Of a DNA stretch of 64,000 nucleotides, positions 33,824 to 43,674 are shown one piece after another. Origin of the DNA: Brevundimonas naejangsanensis DSM 23858 (lineage in GTDB: Bacteria > Pseudomonadota > Alphaproteobacteria > Caulobacterales > Caulobacteraceae); NCBI RefSeq assembly GCF_000421705.1, contig NZ_ATXN01000008.1, positions 1 to 64,000 on the forward strand. Direction: 5' to 3'. A model generated the notes under the pieces. The model was given only the letters and a program-made list of their open reading frames with translations, did no database searches and was not told the origin of the DNA. Each line of letters opens with the position of its first letter. Positions within the stretch are counted from its first letter, which is position 1. Made by a program: the position numbers and the translations under genes.

Positions 33824-34221
33824 GCCGCATTCCTGAAGATGAGCTAGAGTTCCGCTTCTTCCGCGCCGGGGGGCCTGGCGGGCAGAACGTCAACAAGGTC
33901 TCGACCGCCGTGCAGATGCGGTTCGACGTCAAGAACTCGCCCAGCCTGACCGAGCCGGTGAAGGCGCGGCTGATGAAGCTGGCGGGCAGCCGCCTGACGC
34001 TGGACGGGGTGATCGTCATCAGCGCCGTGCGCTTCCGCACCCAGGAACGCAACCGCGCCGACGCCATCGAACGGCTGGAGGCCATGGTGGCCGAAGCCTC
34101 GATCAAGCCGGTCTATCGCGTGCCGACCCGCCCGACGCGGGCGTCCAAGGAGCGTCGGTTGCAGGCCAAATCCAGCCGATCGTCGATCAAGAGCGGACGC
34201 GGCAAGCCGTCGCTGGATTGA
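33820..34221 (+). CDS. arfB: alternative ribosome-rescue factor ArfB
   Basis: A 133-residue protein with the release-factor catalytic loop FRAGGPGGQNVNKVSTAVQ (GGQ) and a basic, flexible C-terminal tail (ERRLQAKSSRSSIKSGRGK) that enters the empty mRNA channel. It hydrolyses peptidyl-tRNA on stalled ribosomes. The ATG overlaps the previous stop, so it is co-translated with the UPF0178 gene. Confidence 0.95.
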   Translation: MSRIPEDELEFRFFRAGGPGGQNVNKVSTAVQMRFDVKNSPSLTEPVKARLMKLAGSRLTLDGVIVISAVRFRTQERNRADAIERLEAMVAEASIKPVYRVPTRPTRASKERRLQAKSSRSSIKSGRGKPSLD

Positions 34222-34233
34222 AGGCGCCGCCCG

Positions 34234-34752
34234 TCAGTCCTGGGCCGGACGGAACAGCAGGGCGGCGATCAGATCGTCCTCGTTGAAGCCGATGATCCAA
34301 TCCGTGGCCTGTTTGTCGAACACGACGCGGAAGACGTCGGCGCCGTTCTGTTGATCCAGGTGTGAAATCGACTTCAGCGGGCCGAACTGCTGGATCAGGG
34401 GCGCCACCGCGCCGGACTGGGCGCGGATCTGCTCGGCCAGATCGGGGGTGAACACCGTATAGTCGATCTGACCGGCCTGCATGGCGGCGATGACGGCGCG
34501 CAGGGCCTCTTCTGAACGGGCGATATCAGGCGCGGTCGCCGTGGTCGCAGGCGCGGGCGGCGCGGCTTGCGGGCGAGCCGAAGCAGCATCGCCCTCGAAG
34601 GCTTCAGGCAGGGTGGCCGCCGCCGCGCCCGAGCCTGTCGTGGGGCCTGTCGTGGGGCCGGTTGCGGGCTGGGCGGGCGCCTGTTGCGCCAGGGCGGGGG
34701 CGGCCAGCAGGGTCGCGCCCATCAGGGCGGCGGTCAGAGAAAAGGTCTTCAT
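34234..34752 (-). CDS. exported hypothetical protein
   Basis: A 172-residue product from Met at 34752 (MKTFSLTAALMGATLLAAPALAQ cleavable signal, about 20 residues). A low-complexity Pro/Thr/Ala stretch (about 22-75) precedes a small alpha/beta domain: SEEALRAVIAAMQAGQIDYT, QQFGPLKSISHLDQQNGAD and VFDKQATDWIIGFNEDDL. The pattern (repeated ADVFRVVFD, IIGF) resembles periplasmic DUF3887-like or beta-lactamase-inhibitor-like small folds, but I do not recognise it firmly. Confidence 0.7.
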   Translation of the reverse strand: MKTFSLTAALMGATLLAAPALAQQAPAQPATGPTTGPTTGSGAAAATLPEAFEGDAASARPQAAPPAPATTATAPDIARSEEALRAVIAAMQAGQIDYTVFTPDLAEQIRAQSGAVAPLIQQFGPLKSISHLDQQNGADVFRVVFDKQATDWIIGFNEDDLIAALLFRPAQD

Positions 34753-34772
34753 GCGCAGGCTCCGAAGAAACG

Positions 34773-36356
34773 TCAGGCGACGATCATCGGCCAAAGCGTC
34801 AGCACCAAGGCGGCGACCGACGCACAGACAGCGACGGTGACGGCGGCGACCACCCAGGGCCGCGTTCCGGCCTTCTCGATCACCAACGTCTGAGACGGCG
34901 GCGGGTTCTGCACCAGACGCGACAGGGCTTTCAGCGTGGCGACGGCTTCCTCCATCGCCTCCTTGGCCTGGTTCGCGGGCCCCAGTTCGCGGCGAATCCA
35001 GCGCTCGACCACCGGCTTGGCCGCGTCCCACAGGTCGTGATCAGGGTTGAGGCGGCGCGCCACCCCCTCGACCGAGACCATCGTCTTCTGCAGCAGCACC
35101 AGCTCGGGCCGCATATGCATGTCGAACAGGGCGGTGATCTCGAACAGCTGGCCCAGCAGACGCCCCATCGACACCTGGCTGGCCTGACGGCCGATCACCG
35201 GTTCGCCCACCGCGCGCAGGGCCTGGGCGAAGGTGTCGACCGAATGATGCGGCGGGACATAGCCAGCCTCGAAGTGAACTCGGCTGATGCGGTCGTAGTC
35301 GCGGCTGATGAAGCCCCACAGGATCTCGGCCAGATAGCGGCGCTCGGCCGGGCCCAGCCGCCCGACGATGCCGAAGTCGATGGCCGTCAGTTGCGCGGGC
35401 GCGTCGGCGAACAGATTGCCCTCGTGCAGGTCGGCGTGGAAGACGCCGTGGTCCAGCGCCTGCACCAGAAAGGCGCGCACCACCTTGTCGGCCAGCGCAT
35501 CCTTGTCGAGGCCCGGCAGTTCGACCAGCGCCGGGTCCGTCATCGGCAGGCCCTGCGCCCATTCCAGGGTCAGCACCCGCTTGCCCACCCCGTCCCAGAC
35601 CACGGCGGGCGCGGACATATAGCCGTCCTTGGCCATGACCTCGGCCAGTTCGGAGGCGGCCGCCGCCTCCAGCCGCATGTCCAGTTCCAACTGCAAGGAC
35701 TGGGCGATGATCTCGACAAAGGCGCGCGGCTCCAGCCGACGCGCGGGCTCGACGAAGCGGTCGACCAGCTTGGCGCCCAGACGCATGGCGTCCAGTCCCT
35801 GGGCCACGCGGCGCTCGACGCCGGGACGCAGCACCTTGACCGCCACCTTGCGCCCATCGGCCAGCCAGGCCGGATGCGCCTGAGCCAGCGACGCGGCGCC
35901 CATCGGTTCGCTCAGATCAATGAACAGGCTCTCGGCCGGACGGCCCAGCGAGCGTTCGATCTCGCGCCTGGCCTCTTCCAGCGGGAAAGGCGGCAGCTTG
36001 TCCTTCAGACGCCCCAGATCCTGGGCGAACTGCAGGCCGAAGATGTCGGCGCGGGTGGCCAGCACCTGCCCCAGCTTGATGGCGACGGGACCGAGGTGCT
36101 CGAAGGCTTCGCCGACGCGCTGGCCGGGCCGCCCGGCGCGATGTTTGCGGCTGGCGAACATCTGGATCAGGCGGGCGAACGGACGCCCCCAGGCGGGCAG
36201 CAGGGGGTTGGCCTCGCGCGGGATCAGGGCGTCGTGGCGCGCCAGCACCCAGCCCCAGCGGACCATGCGGAAGGCCGCGCCCACCGGATGGCGGACCGGC
36301 TGGGCCTGAGGCGTCGGCGGCGGGGCGTTGAAGGTCAGCCGGCTCAGATCGCCCAC
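34773..36356 (-). CDS. ubiB: ubiquinone biosynthesis kinase-like protein UbiB
   Basis: A 527-residue atypical kinase of the ABC1/ADCK/UbiB family: the KxGQ motif in [16 protein letters not shown], the Ala-rich nucleotide loop region [20 protein letters not shown], the catalytic-loop-like [16 protein letters not shown] and [15 protein letters not shown]-terminal hydrophobic hairpin ([20 protein letters not shown]) anchors it in the membrane. Needed for coenzyme Q synthesis. The start overlaps the end of ubiE by 13 bp, so they form an operon. Confidence 0.96.
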   Translation of the reverse strand: MGDLSRLTFNAPPPTPQAQPVRHPVGAAFRMVRWGWVLARHDALIPREANPLLPAWGRPFARLIQMFASRKHRAGRPGQRVGEAFEHLGPVAIKLGQVLATRADIFGLQFAQDLGRLKDKLPPFPLEEARREIERSLGRPAESLFIDLSEPMGAASLAQAHPAWLADGRKVAVKVLRPGVERRVAQGLDAMRLGAKLVDRFVEPARRLEPRAFVEIIAQSLQLELDMRLEAAAASELAEVMAKDGYMSAPAVVWDGVGKRVLTLEWAQGLPMTDPALVELPGLDKDALADKVVRAFLVQALDHGVFHADLHEGNLFADAPAQLTAIDFGIVGRLGPAERRYLAEILWGFISRDYDRISRVHFEAGYVPPHHSVDTFAQALRAVGEPVIGRQASQVSMGRLLGQLFEITALFDMHMRPELVLLQKTMVSVEGVARRLNPDHDLWDAAKPVVERWIRRELGPANQAKEAMEEAVATLKALSRLVQNPPPSQTLVIEKAGTRPWVVAAVTVAVCASVAALVLTLWPMIVA

Positions 36357-37129
36357 CCGTGGTGGATGGCGGCGATCCCGCCCGACAGATTGGTGACGCT
36401 GACGCGGCTGAAGCCCGCCTCCTCGATCATCCGCTTGAAGGTCTGCTGATCGGGGAAGCGACGGATGCTCTCGACCAGATACTGATAGGAATCACGATCC
36501 TTGGCGACCAGTTGGCCGATGCGTGGAATGGCGTGGAAGGACCAGGCGTCATAGGCCTTCCTCAACGCGCCGGTCGTGGGCCGCGAAAACTCAAGGCAGA
36601 TGAAGCGGCCGCCCGGCTTCAGGGCGCGACGCGCTTCGCGCAGGGCCTGCGGAATGTCGGCCACGTTGCGGATGCCGAAGCTGATCGAATAGGCGTCTAT
36701 CGAGGCGTCGGGCAGCGGCAGATGCATGGCGTCGCCGACGCCCCAGGCCATCTCGGGCTCGCCGCCCTTGGCCACGCCGTTCAGGATCATCTCGGCATTG
36801 TAGTCCATGACGATGACGGTGGCGTCCTCGCCGCCGCGCCGTTCCTGCGCCGCGCGGGCCATCTTCGAATAGCGGCGAGCCATGTCGCCGGTGCCCCCAG
36901 CCATGTCCAGCACCACCTCGCCCGGCCGGACGTTCAGCTTGGCCGCCGTGGCGTCCTTCCAGATGCGGTGGACGCCCGCGCTCATCAGGTCGTTCATCAG
37001 GTCGTAGTTGGAGGCGACGGAGTTGAACACGCCGCGCACCATCTGCACCTTTTCCTTGGCGTCCACGTCGCGGAAGCCGAAGGAGGAGGTCTTGCCGGAA
37101 GCGTCGGAGGAGGGATCGGCCTGGGTCAT
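36344..37129 (-). CDS. ubiE: ubiquinone/menaquinone methyltransferase UbiE
   Basis: About 261 residues from Met at 37129 ([19 protein letters not shown]); a Met at 37165 adds 12 residues. SAM-dependent methyltransferase: [36 protein letters not shown] (motif I), [20 protein letters not shown] and [14 protein letters not shown]-methylates the quinone ring. Next to ubiB as in many alphaproteobacteria. Confidence 0.96.
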   Translation of the reverse strand: MTQADPSSDASGKTSSFGFRDVDAKEKVQMVRGVFNSVASNYDLMNDLMSAGVHRIWKDATAAKLNVRPGEVVLDMAGGTGDMARRYSKMARAAQERRGGEDATVIVMDYNAEMILNGVAKGGEPEMAWGVGDAMHLPLPDASIDAYSISFGIRNVADIPQALREARRALKPGGRFICLEFSRPTTGALRKAYDAWSFHAIPRIGQLVAKDRDSYQYLVESIRRFPDQQTFKRMIEEAGFSRVSVTNLSGGIAAIHHGWAI

Positions 37130-37253
37130 GGATGCGGGTGTAACGCCTCCCGCCGCCGCCGTCATCCGGGGAAGCGTCGCATCTGACGCAGGCTGGCGGC
37201 TTGTCGCGCCTCAGGGCGCGCGATACGCCTGACGAAAGCATAAGGAGACGCCC

Positions 37254-37550
37254 ATGACCGCCGCCCTCGACGTGACCGAAGTTCTGGCGGGCCTGCCCGA
37301 CTGGCGCCGCGCCGACGATCCGCGTCCGGCCATCGCGCGCACCCTGCGCTTCGCCGATTTCAACGCCGCCTTCGGCTTCATGACCCGCGTCGCCCTCTTG
37401 GCCGACAAGGTCGACCATCATCCGGAGTGGTCGAACGTCTACAACCGCGTCGAGGTGCTGCTGACCACCCATGACGCAGACGGGGTGACGGAACGCGACG
37501 TGGCGATGGCCCGCTTCATCGACGAAGCGGTCAAGGGGCTGGTCGAGTAA
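37254..37550 (+). CDS. phhB: 4a-hydroxytetrahydrobiopterin dehydratase family protein
   Basis: A 98-residue PCD/DCoH-fold protein: [40 protein letters not shown] (conserved DHHPEW with the catalytic His pair) and [19 protein letters not shown] (active-site TTHD). Recycles the pterin cofactor of aromatic hydroxylases. No phenylalanine hydroxylase is adjacent. The stop overlaps the ATG of an SDR gene by one base, so the two are coupled. Confidence 0.93.
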   Translation: MTAALDVTEVLAGLPDWRRADDPRPAIARTLRFADFNAAFGFMTRVALLADKVDHHPEWSNVYNRVEVLLTTHDADGVTERDVAMARFIDEAVKGLVE

Positions 37551-38341
37551 TGGCCCCCCCTCACGGACGCGTCGCAGGCAAGGCGGCCCTGATCACCGGC
37601 GCCGCTGGCGGGCTGGGCCAGGCGATGGCGCGGATGCTGGTCCGCGAGGGCGCGAAAGTGGCGCTCAGCGATCTGGACCTGAACGGCGCGCGGGCGCTGG
37701 CCGAGGCGATCAACGCCGACCACCCCGGCATGGCGTTCGCCTATGAGCACGACGTCACGCGCGAGGACGACTGGGTCCGCGTGGTGGGCGCGGCGGTCGA
37801 GGACATGGGCGGTCTGTCGATTCTGGTGAACAACGCCGGGATCGGCGGCCAGTTGCTGTGGGCCGAGCAGGACACGCTGGAGAACTGGCGCCGGGTTCAG
37901 GCGATCAACCTGGAATCCGTCATGCTGGGCTGCAAGCACGCCATGGCCCCGCTCAGGGCGTCGGGCGCGGGGTCGATCGTCAACATCTCCTCGATCGCGG
38001 GACTGGCGGCGGCGCCAGGCATGGGCGCCTACAACGCCACCAAGGCGGCGGTCTGGCTCTACACCAAGACGGTGGCGCTGGAGGCGGCCAAGGCGGGCTG
38101 GAACGTGCGCGCCAACTCGGTGCACCCGGTCTTCATCAAGACGCCGATCCTCGATCCCTTCGTCGTCATGGCCGGCGGGAACGAGGCGAGCGCGCACGAA
38201 AAGCTGGCGCGCGGCATCCCGCTCAAGCGCATCGGCGAGCCGGACGACGTGGCGTACTGCGTGCTGTATCTGGCTTCGGACGAGTCGAAGTTCGTGACCG
38301 GCGCCGAGTTCAAGATCGACGGCGGACTGACAGCGCAGTAG
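37550..38341 (+). CDS. SDR-family oxidoreductase
   Basis: A 263-residue classical short-chain dehydrogenase: TGAAGGLGQAMARML cofactor loop, LVNNAGIGG, catalytic Ser in NISSIAGLAA and YNATK (Tyr/Lys). LSDLDLNGARALAEA has Asp after strand beta-2, indicating NAD preference. Resembles 3-beta/20-beta-hydroxysteroid or cyclopentanol dehydrogenases. Coupled to phhB, but a shared pathway is not obvious. Confidence 0.92.
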   Translation: MAPPHGRVAGKAALITGAAGGLGQAMARMLVREGAKVALSDLDLNGARALAEAINADHPGMAFAYEHDVTREDDWVRVVGAAVEDMGGLSILVNNAGIGGQLLWAEQDTLENWRRVQAINLESVMLGCKHAMAPLRASGAGSIVNISSIAGLAAAPGMGAYNATKAAVWLYTKTVALEAAKAGWNVRANSVHPVFIKTPILDPFVVMAGGNEASAHEKLARGIPLKRIGEPDDVAYCVLYLASDESKFVTGAEFKIDGGLTAQ

Positions 38342-38358
38342 CGCTCGGGCCTACATAC

Positions 38359-38390
38359 CCGCTCATCCCGGCGGAGGCCGGGATGAGCGG
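38359..38390. repeat. CTCATCCCGG inverted repeat, copy 1
   Basis: Arms CCGCTCATCCCGGC (38359-38372) and its exact complement (38377-38390) with loop GGAG. The same arms occur at 41747-41778 with loop GGAC. A small dispersed palindromic element, possibly also a transcription terminator. Confidence 0.75.
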
Positions 38391-38403
38391 AAGTCGGGAG
38401 CAA

Positions 38404-38445
38404 TGAAAAAGGGCGCCGCGGTCTCCCGCAGCGCCCTTCCGTCTT
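38404..38445. terminator. bidirectional terminator between SDR and amidohydrolase genes
   Basis: AAGGGCG and its complement CGCCCTT enclose an inner CGCGG/CCGC stem, with A-rich sequence before and pyrimidine-rich sequence after, in the gap between two convergent genes. Confidence 0.65.
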
Positions 38446-38459
38446 CAGTCCTTGAAACC

Positions 38460-39803
38460 CTAGTTGCCGTAGGCGGGCGGCATGGCGCCCTCGCCGCCAG
38501 TGCGGTAGCGGTCGCGCAGCAGCAGGTTGCGGGCCTGCAGCGGCTGCTCCACCCCGTCGATCAGCACGGCTGACGGCTGGCTCAGCGGCTCCAGCGGATC
38601 GCCGGACCAGACCACGACGTCGCCCGCCGCCCCGGCCTTCAGCTCGCCGAACTGGCCGTCGAAGCCGAAGATGCGGGCCGGATTGACCGTGATCGCCTGA
38701 ATGGCCGCCGCGAACGGCAGGCCGTGCGAGACGGCGTTGCCCGCATTGTAGCGGATGTCGCGGGCGCGGTGGGCCGAGCCTTCGTTGCCCTTGATGGCGA
38801 TGACGACGCCCGCCGCGTTCAGCGCCGCCGCGTTCTGCATCCGCGCCGCCCGCATCTCGAAGTTCGAGGGCAGGTTGGTGATCGGGTGCAGCAGGACCGG
38901 CACGTTCGCCGCCGCGATCTCATCGGCCACCAGCCAGCCTTCGGCGGCGCCGTCCAGGATGATCTTGATCCCTTCCTCGCGCGCCAGACGCAGCACCTGC
39001 TGGATGTCCGAGGCGCGGTTGACGGTGACGATCAGCGGCATACGCCCCTCGGCCACCGGGATCAGGGCCTCCATATCGGCGCGCGACAGCGACAGGGCGC
39101 GCATGTCGGCCCGCTCATAGGCCGCCTTGTTGCGGGCGTAGGTCCGCACCTCGGCCAGGGTCTCCTTGAACAGGACGAACTCGGCGCCGCGCGCGCCGCC
39201 CGCCACCGCCTTGCCGGCCTCGCCGAAGGGCGCGACCATGGCCACGCGCGGCTTCACCAGGATGTCGGCGCCGCCCAGTTTGATGACCGCCGCCTGACCG
39301 GCGAATAGGCCCGGCGTCTGGAAGCCGCCCGCCCCGGCGCCGGCGAAGTCGCTGTCGTCATGGCTGTGGCCGCCGCCCGAGCCGCCGTGCTGCGGCGTGA
39401 CGACGGCGCGCGTGACGCCTCCCAGACGCGCGACCGGCAGGGTGAAGGACCACGGATCCAGCCCATAGGACAGGTCGAAGGCCGCCGTCAGGGTGTTGGC
39501 GCGGTTGGCCAGGTCATTGGAACCGCGCACCGAACCGACCTCGGTGCCGCCGAGACCGGAATCCACGGCGACGAAGCCCGGCGTCACCACCTTGCCGCGC
39601 GCGTCGATGACCCGCAGACCGGCCGGGGCCGCGCCGGTTCCGACTGAAACGACCTTGCCGTTACGGATGACGACGGTGCCGTTCTCGATGACCGAGGTCC
39701 CGGTCAGCACCTGGCCGCCGGTGATGGCCACGTCCTGGGCCAGAGCGGGGCTGGTCAGTGCGAAGGCTGCGACTGCGCCCGCAAGCAGAGTTTTGATACG
39801 CAT
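38460..39803 (-). CDS. exported amidohydrolase-like protein lacking the first metal motif
   Basis: A 447-residue protein with a signal peptide (LLAGAVAAFALTSPALAQ). N- and C-terminal beta-sandwich pieces (VLTGTSVIENGTVVIRNGKV, and FGELKAGAAGDVVVWSGDPL) flank a TIM barrel, as in imidazolonepropionase-like amidohydrolases. Where the family has HxH after PGF, this protein has VTPGFVAVDSGLGG, with no histidines. Later segments (LLHPITNLPSNF) remain. It is therefore probably inactive or uses different chemistry. It lies 3 bp after a second amidohydrolase with the motif intact; the two may form a heteromer. Confidence 0.85.
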   Translation of the reverse strand: MRIKTLLAGAVAAFALTSPALAQDVAITGGQVLTGTSVIENGTVVIRNGKVVSVGTGAAPAGLRVIDARGKVVTPGFVAVDSGLGGTEVGSVRGSNDLANRANTLTAAFDLSYGLDPWSFTLPVARLGGVTRAVVTPQHGGSGGGHSHDDSDFAGAGAGGFQTPGLFAGQAAVIKLGGADILVKPRVAMVAPFGEAGKAVAGGARGAEFVLFKETLAEVRTYARNKAAYERADMRALSLSRADMEALIPVAEGRMPLIVTVNRASDIQQVLRLAREEGIKIILDGAAEGWLVADEIAAANVPVLLHPITNLPSNFEMRAARMQNAAALNAAGVVIAIKGNEGSAHRARDIRYNAGNAVSHGLPFAAAIQAITVNPARIFGFDGQFGELKAGAAGDVVVWSGDPLEPLSQPSAVLIDGVEQPLQARNLLLRDRYRTGGEGAMPPAYGN

Positions 39804-39806
39804 GGT

Positions 39807-41303
39807 TCAGCGGGCTCCCTGGGCGACGCCGGCGGCGGACAGGCCGAAGCCGGGCTGGCCCAGTTCGAAATCGGACACGGGCTGGAAGGCGGGGTTCTGG
39901 CGATCAAACGCCAGGCCGCCGTCGATGAAGACCTGATCGGCGCGGGCGTAGATCGAGAAGGGATCAGCGCTCCAGATCACCACATCGGCGCGTTTGCCGT
40001 TCTCCAGAGAGCCTGTTTCCTTGTCGATGCCGATGGATTTGGCCGCATTCAGCGTGATCCAGCCGATGGCGTGTTCTTCAGAAATATTCATCCCGGCGCG
40101 ACGACCGGCCGACAGGGCGGCGGCGGCTTCCTGGTTCAGGCGCTGGATCAGTTCGGCGTCGTCCGAGTGGATGACGGCGCACGAGCCCTCGGGCGCGTCG
40201 GTCAGGGCGGCGTTCTCCTCGATGCCGTCCAGAGCCTCCATCTTGAATCCCCACCAGCCGGTCCACATGGCGGCGCAGACGCCTTCGCGCGCCAGCAGGG
40301 GCGCGATCTTGTAGGCCTCGACCGCGTGGTGGAAGGTGGTGACCTTGTAGCCGAACTCCTTGGCCACATCGAGCATCACGGCCATTTCGTCGGCGCGATA
40401 GCAGTGGTTCTGGACCAGGATCGAGCCGTCCAGCACGCCCGCCAGAGTCTCAAGCTGCAGGTTGCGGGTCGGGGGCGTCCCCTGACCGTCCTCACGCCAC
40501 TTGTCCCACTTGGCCTTGTAGTCGCGCGCGGCGATGAAGCCGGCGCGATAGCCGGCGACATTGCCCATGCCGGTGGCGGGCGACTGATTGCGGCCGCCGT
40601 AGACGCGCGAAGGGTTCTCGCCGCAGGCCATCTTCAGGCCGTAGGGGGCATTGGGGAACTTCATCCCCTGCATGGTGACCGAGGGGACGTTGCGCAAAGT
40701 CACGCCGCGACCGCCGAACAGATTGGCCGATCCGGGCAGGATCTGCACAGTCGTCACGCCACCCGCGCGGGCGGTGTTGAAGCCCGGATCCTGGGGCCAG
40801 ATCGAGTGCTCGGACCAGACCTGGGCGGTGTTGGGGTTGGTGGCCTCGTTGCCGTCGCTCATCCCCTGCACGCCGGGCGAGGGATAGACGCCCAGGTGGC
40901 TGTGAATGTCGATGATGCCGGGCGTGACGAAGCGGCCGCGCGCGTCCACCACCTGGTGACCCGCCGGAACCGGGGTGTCCGCCCCGCCGACAGCGGCGAT
41001 GCGGCCGTCGGTGACGACGACGACGCCGCCCTCAATCTTCTGGCCCGCGCCGGTCAGCACCGTGGCGCCGACGATGGCCATGTCCTGGCGCGGCAGGCCG
41101 CGATAGGTCGAGGGATAGGGGTCCTGATTGGCCCAGCCGTCCAGACCCGGCGCCATCGTGCGATCCTTGGAGGCCGACGACGTCGAAGCGGTCTGCGTCT
41201 TGGGCGACGCCTCGCCGGTCGTGGCGCAGGCCGACAGGCTGAGCGCGCCGAGCGCGTAGGTGAGGACAGCGAGGCTTGGCCCCCGCAGGCGACTGAACAA
41301 CAT
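39807..41303 (-). CDS. exported amidohydrolase lipoprotein, metal motif intact
   Basis: A 498-residue product from Met at 41303 (MLFSRLRGPSLAVLTYALGA) with a lipobox-like LSLSAC, so probably an outer-membrane or periplasmic lipoprotein. The amidohydrolase barrel carries VTPGIIDIHSHLGVYPSPG (HxH metal ligands), TTFHHAVEAYKIAPLLAREG and CAVIHSDDAELIQRL (Asp ligand region). The substrate is probably a dipeptide or cyclic amide. Directly upstream of the inactive-looking paralogue. Confidence 0.88.
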   Translation of the reverse strand: MLFSRLRGPSLAVLTYALGALSLSACATTGEASPKTQTASTSSASKDRTMAPGLDGWANQDPYPSTYRGLPRQDMAIVGATVLTGAGQKIEGGVVVVTDGRIAAVGGADTPVPAGHQVVDARGRFVTPGIIDIHSHLGVYPSPGVQGMSDGNEATNPNTAQVWSEHSIWPQDPGFNTARAGGVTTVQILPGSANLFGGRGVTLRNVPSVTMQGMKFPNAPYGLKMACGENPSRVYGGRNQSPATGMGNVAGYRAGFIAARDYKAKWDKWREDGQGTPPTRNLQLETLAGVLDGSILVQNHCYRADEMAVMLDVAKEFGYKVTTFHHAVEAYKIAPLLAREGVCAAMWTGWWGFKMEALDGIEENAALTDAPEGSCAVIHSDDAELIQRLNQEAAAALSAGRRAGMNISEEHAIGWITLNAAKSIGIDKETGSLENGKRADVVIWSADPFSIYARADQVFIDGGLAFDRQNPAFQPVSDFELGQPGFGLSAAGVAQGAR

Positions 41304-41419
41304 GGGCGAGCCCCCTCGCGCCCGCGAACGGCGGGCAAACAATGGCGCGTATACAATCGCCTGTTTCCGTCAGGGTAAAGCTCTAAAAGCGGTTGCTCGC
41401 GGCAAAGTCAGCGCGGCGC

Positions 41420-41701
41420 TCAATCGGCAGGCAAGCGCGCGCGGACCTCCGCGTCGGTCAGGCCGTCGACCTCGATCATCTTCAGCCGCGACTGACCGCC
41501 GCGCGCCAGGGTCACGTCGCGCTTGGGCACGCCCAGCGCCTTGGCCAGGAAGGCGGTCAGGGCGGCGTTGGCCTCGCCCTCGACCGGCTGGGCGCGAACG
41601 CGGACCTTCAGCACCGGACGGCCGTCCGGGTCGACATCCCAACCGTCGATGCGATCGGCCGATGCGCGCGGGGTCAGTTTGATGGCGAGGCGGGCGGTCA
41701 T
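41420..41701 (-). CDS. DUF167/YggU-family protein
   Basis: A 93-residue product from Met at 41701 (MTARLAIKLTPRASADRIDG); a Met at 41719 is possible. KLTPRASADRIDG, LKVRVRAQPVEGEANAALTA and VTLARGGQSRLKMIEVDG are diagnostic of the DUF167 (UPF0235) family. Small conserved alpha/beta protein of unknown function. Confidence 0.92.
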   Translation of the reverse strand: MTARLAIKLTPRASADRIDGWDVDPDGRPVLKVRVRAQPVEGEANAALTAFLAKALGVPKRDVTLARGGQSRLKMIEVDGLTDAEVRARLPAD

Positions 41702-41746
41702 GAGACGTGTTTGGCCCATTCACGCGAGAGCGCCAAGCTAACCTTC

Positions 41747-41778
41747 CCGCTCATCCCGGCGGACGCCGGGATGAGCGG
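41747..41778. repeat. CTCATCCCGG inverted repeat, copy 2
   Basis: Arms CCGCTCATCCCGGC (41747-41760) and complement (41765-41778), loop GGAC. The arms are identical to copy 1 at 38359-38390. Upstream of the DUF167 gene. Confidence 0.75.
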
Positions 41779-41799
41779 ATATAGAAGGCGGATAAGAAA

Positions 41800-41832
41800 A
41801 CGCGCCGGACGATCCCTCGCCCGGCGCGCTTC
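41800..41832. terminator. terminator hairpin after etfA
   Basis: GCGCCGG and CCGGCGC enclose ACGATCCCTCG, 24 bp beyond the etfA stop, with A residues on the far side that become a U run on the minus strand. Confidence 0.7.
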
Positions 41833-41855
41833 AATGCTCAGCGTGACGCCCGCCC

Positions 41856-42785
41856 TTAGCCCAGGGCGGCCATCAGCTCCGGCACGGCGGTCTTGTAGTC
41901 GGCGACCCAGCCGTAGTCGGCGACCTGGAAGATCGGGGCGTCAGCGTCCTTGTTGATCGCGACGATCACCTTGGAATCCTTCATCCCGGCCAGGTGCTGG
42001 ATGGCGCCCGAGATGCCGATGGCGATGTACAGGCCCGGCGCCACGACCTTGCCGGTCTGGCCGACCTGATAGTCGTTGGGGGCGTAACCCGCGTCGACCG
42101 CCGCACGCGAGGCGCCGACGGCGGCGCCCAGCTTGTCGGCCAGCGGGTCCATGATGGCGGCGAACTCTTCAGCCGAACCCAGTGCGCGACCGCCCGAGAC
42201 GACGATCTTGGCGGCGCCCAGTTCGGGGCGGTCCGACTTGACCATTTCTTCCGAGACGAAGGCGGTCTTGAGCGCTTCGCCCGCAGCGACGCTCTCGACC
42301 GGGGCTGAACCGCCTTCAGCGGCGGCGGCGAAGGCCGTCGGGCGCACGGTGATGACCTTCTTGGCGTCGGCCGACTGGACCGTCTCCAGCGCGTTGCCCG
42401 CATAGATCGGGCGCACGAAGGTGTCGGCCGAGACGACTTCGACGATGTCCGAGATCGGCGCCGTGTCCAGCTTGGCGGCGATGCGCGGGGCGAAGTTCTT
42501 ACCGTCGGTGTTGGCCGGAGTCAGGATGGCGTCGTAGTTTCCGGCCAGCGGCAGGACGGTGGCCTCGACGGCCTCGGCCAGACCGTGAGCGACGGCGTCG
42601 CCTTCGGCCAGCAGCACCTTGCGCACGCCCGTGATCCTGGCGGCGGCGTCAGCCACGCCCTTGGCGTCCTTGCCGAGGACCAGAACGTCCACGTCGGACG
42701 ACAGCGCCAGAGCCGCCGTCACGGTCTTGTGGGTGGTGTCGCGAACGGCCGAGCCGTCGTGGTCGGCGATGACGAGAACGGCCAT
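41856..42785 (-). CDS. etfA: electron transfer flavoprotein subunit alpha
   Basis: A 309-residue protein. The C-terminal FAD domain signature is clear: [40 protein letters not shown] and [40 protein letters not shown] leads into it. With EtfB it carries electrons from acyl-CoA and other dehydrogenases to ETF-quinone oxidoreductase. Overlaps etfB by one base. Confidence 0.97.
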   Translation of the reverse strand: MAVLVIADHDGSAVRDTTHKTVTAALALSSDVDVLVLGKDAKGVADAAARITGVRKVLLAEGDAVAHGLAEAVEATVLPLAGNYDAILTPANTDGKNFAPRIAAKLDTAPISDIVEVVSADTFVRPIYAGNALETVQSADAKKVITVRPTAFAAAAEGGSAPVESVAAGEALKTAFVSEEMVKSDRPELGAAKIVVSGGRALGSAEEFAAIMDPLADKLGAAVGASRAAVDAGYAPNDYQVGQTGKVVAPGLYIAIGISGAIQHLAGMKDSKVIVAINKDADAPIFQVADYGWVADYKTAVPELMAALG

Positions 42786-43549
42786 TACAGAACCCCTGCG
42801 TCTTTGAGCTTGGAAACCAGTTCGGCCGCATCGGCGACCTTGACGCCCGCCGAACGCTTCGGCGGCTCCGTCACCTTCAGCACCTTGAGGCGATCCGCCG
42901 TATCGACGCCGTAGTCGGCGACCGCCTTCATGGCGATCTCCTTCTTCTTGGCCTTCATGATGTTCGGCAGCGACGCATAGCGCGGCGTGTTCAGGCGCAG
43001 GTCGACCGACACCACGGCGGGCAGTTCCGCCGAGACGGTCTGCAGGCCGCCGTCGACTTCACGCGTGACGACAGCCTTGCCGCCTTCGATCGCCAGCTTG
43101 CCGGCGAAGGTGGCCTGCGGCCAATCCAGCAGGGCGGCCAGCATCTGGCCCACGGCGTTGTTATCGCCATCGATCGACTGCTTGCCCAGCAGGACCAGAT
43201 CCGGCTTCTCCTCGTCCACGACCGCCTTCAGCACCTTGGCGACGGCCAGCGGCTCCAGGTCCGTGTCCGACTGCACCAGGACGCCGCGATCGGCGCCCAT
43301 GGCCAGGGCGGTGCGGATGGTTTCCTGAGCCTGGGTCACGCCGATGGAGACGACGACGATTTCCGTCGCCGTGCCTGCGGCATGGTGTTCCTTGCCTTCC
43401 TTCAGACGCACGGCCTCTTCGACGGCGATTTCGTCGAAGGGGTTCATGCTCATTTTGACGTTGGCGAGGTCGACGCCGGTCTGGTCCGCTTTCACGCGAG
43501 CCTTGACGTTGGAGTCGATCACCCGTTTCACCGGGACGAGTACCTTCAT
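42785..43549 (-). CDS. etfB: electron transfer flavoprotein subunit beta
   Basis: A 254-residue protein: [60 protein letters not shown] and [20 protein letters not shown] are EtfB hallmarks including the AMP-binding region. First gene of the etfBA operon. Confidence 0.97.
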   Translation of the reverse strand: MKVLVPVKRVIDSNVKARVKADQTGVDLANVKMSMNPFDEIAVEEAVRLKEGKEHHAAGTATEIVVVSIGVTQAQETIRTALAMGADRGVLVQSDTDLEPLAVAKVLKAVVDEEKPDLVLLGKQSIDGDNNAVGQMLAALLDWPQATFAGKLAIEGGKAVVTREVDGGLQTVSAELPAVVSVDLRLNTPRYASLPNIMKAKKKEIAMKAVADYGVDTADRLKVLKVTEPPKRSAGVKVADAAELVSKLKDAGVL

Positions 43550-43674
43550 GAGACTATCCGCTTGGTCACCGAAATATCGGCCGAGGGATTGGACCGACGA
43601 GGCCGACCTGTCAACGTAACGCTACGTGAAGTGCGGTCGTGTCGCGGACGCATTTTTGATCTATTGAGACCGGC

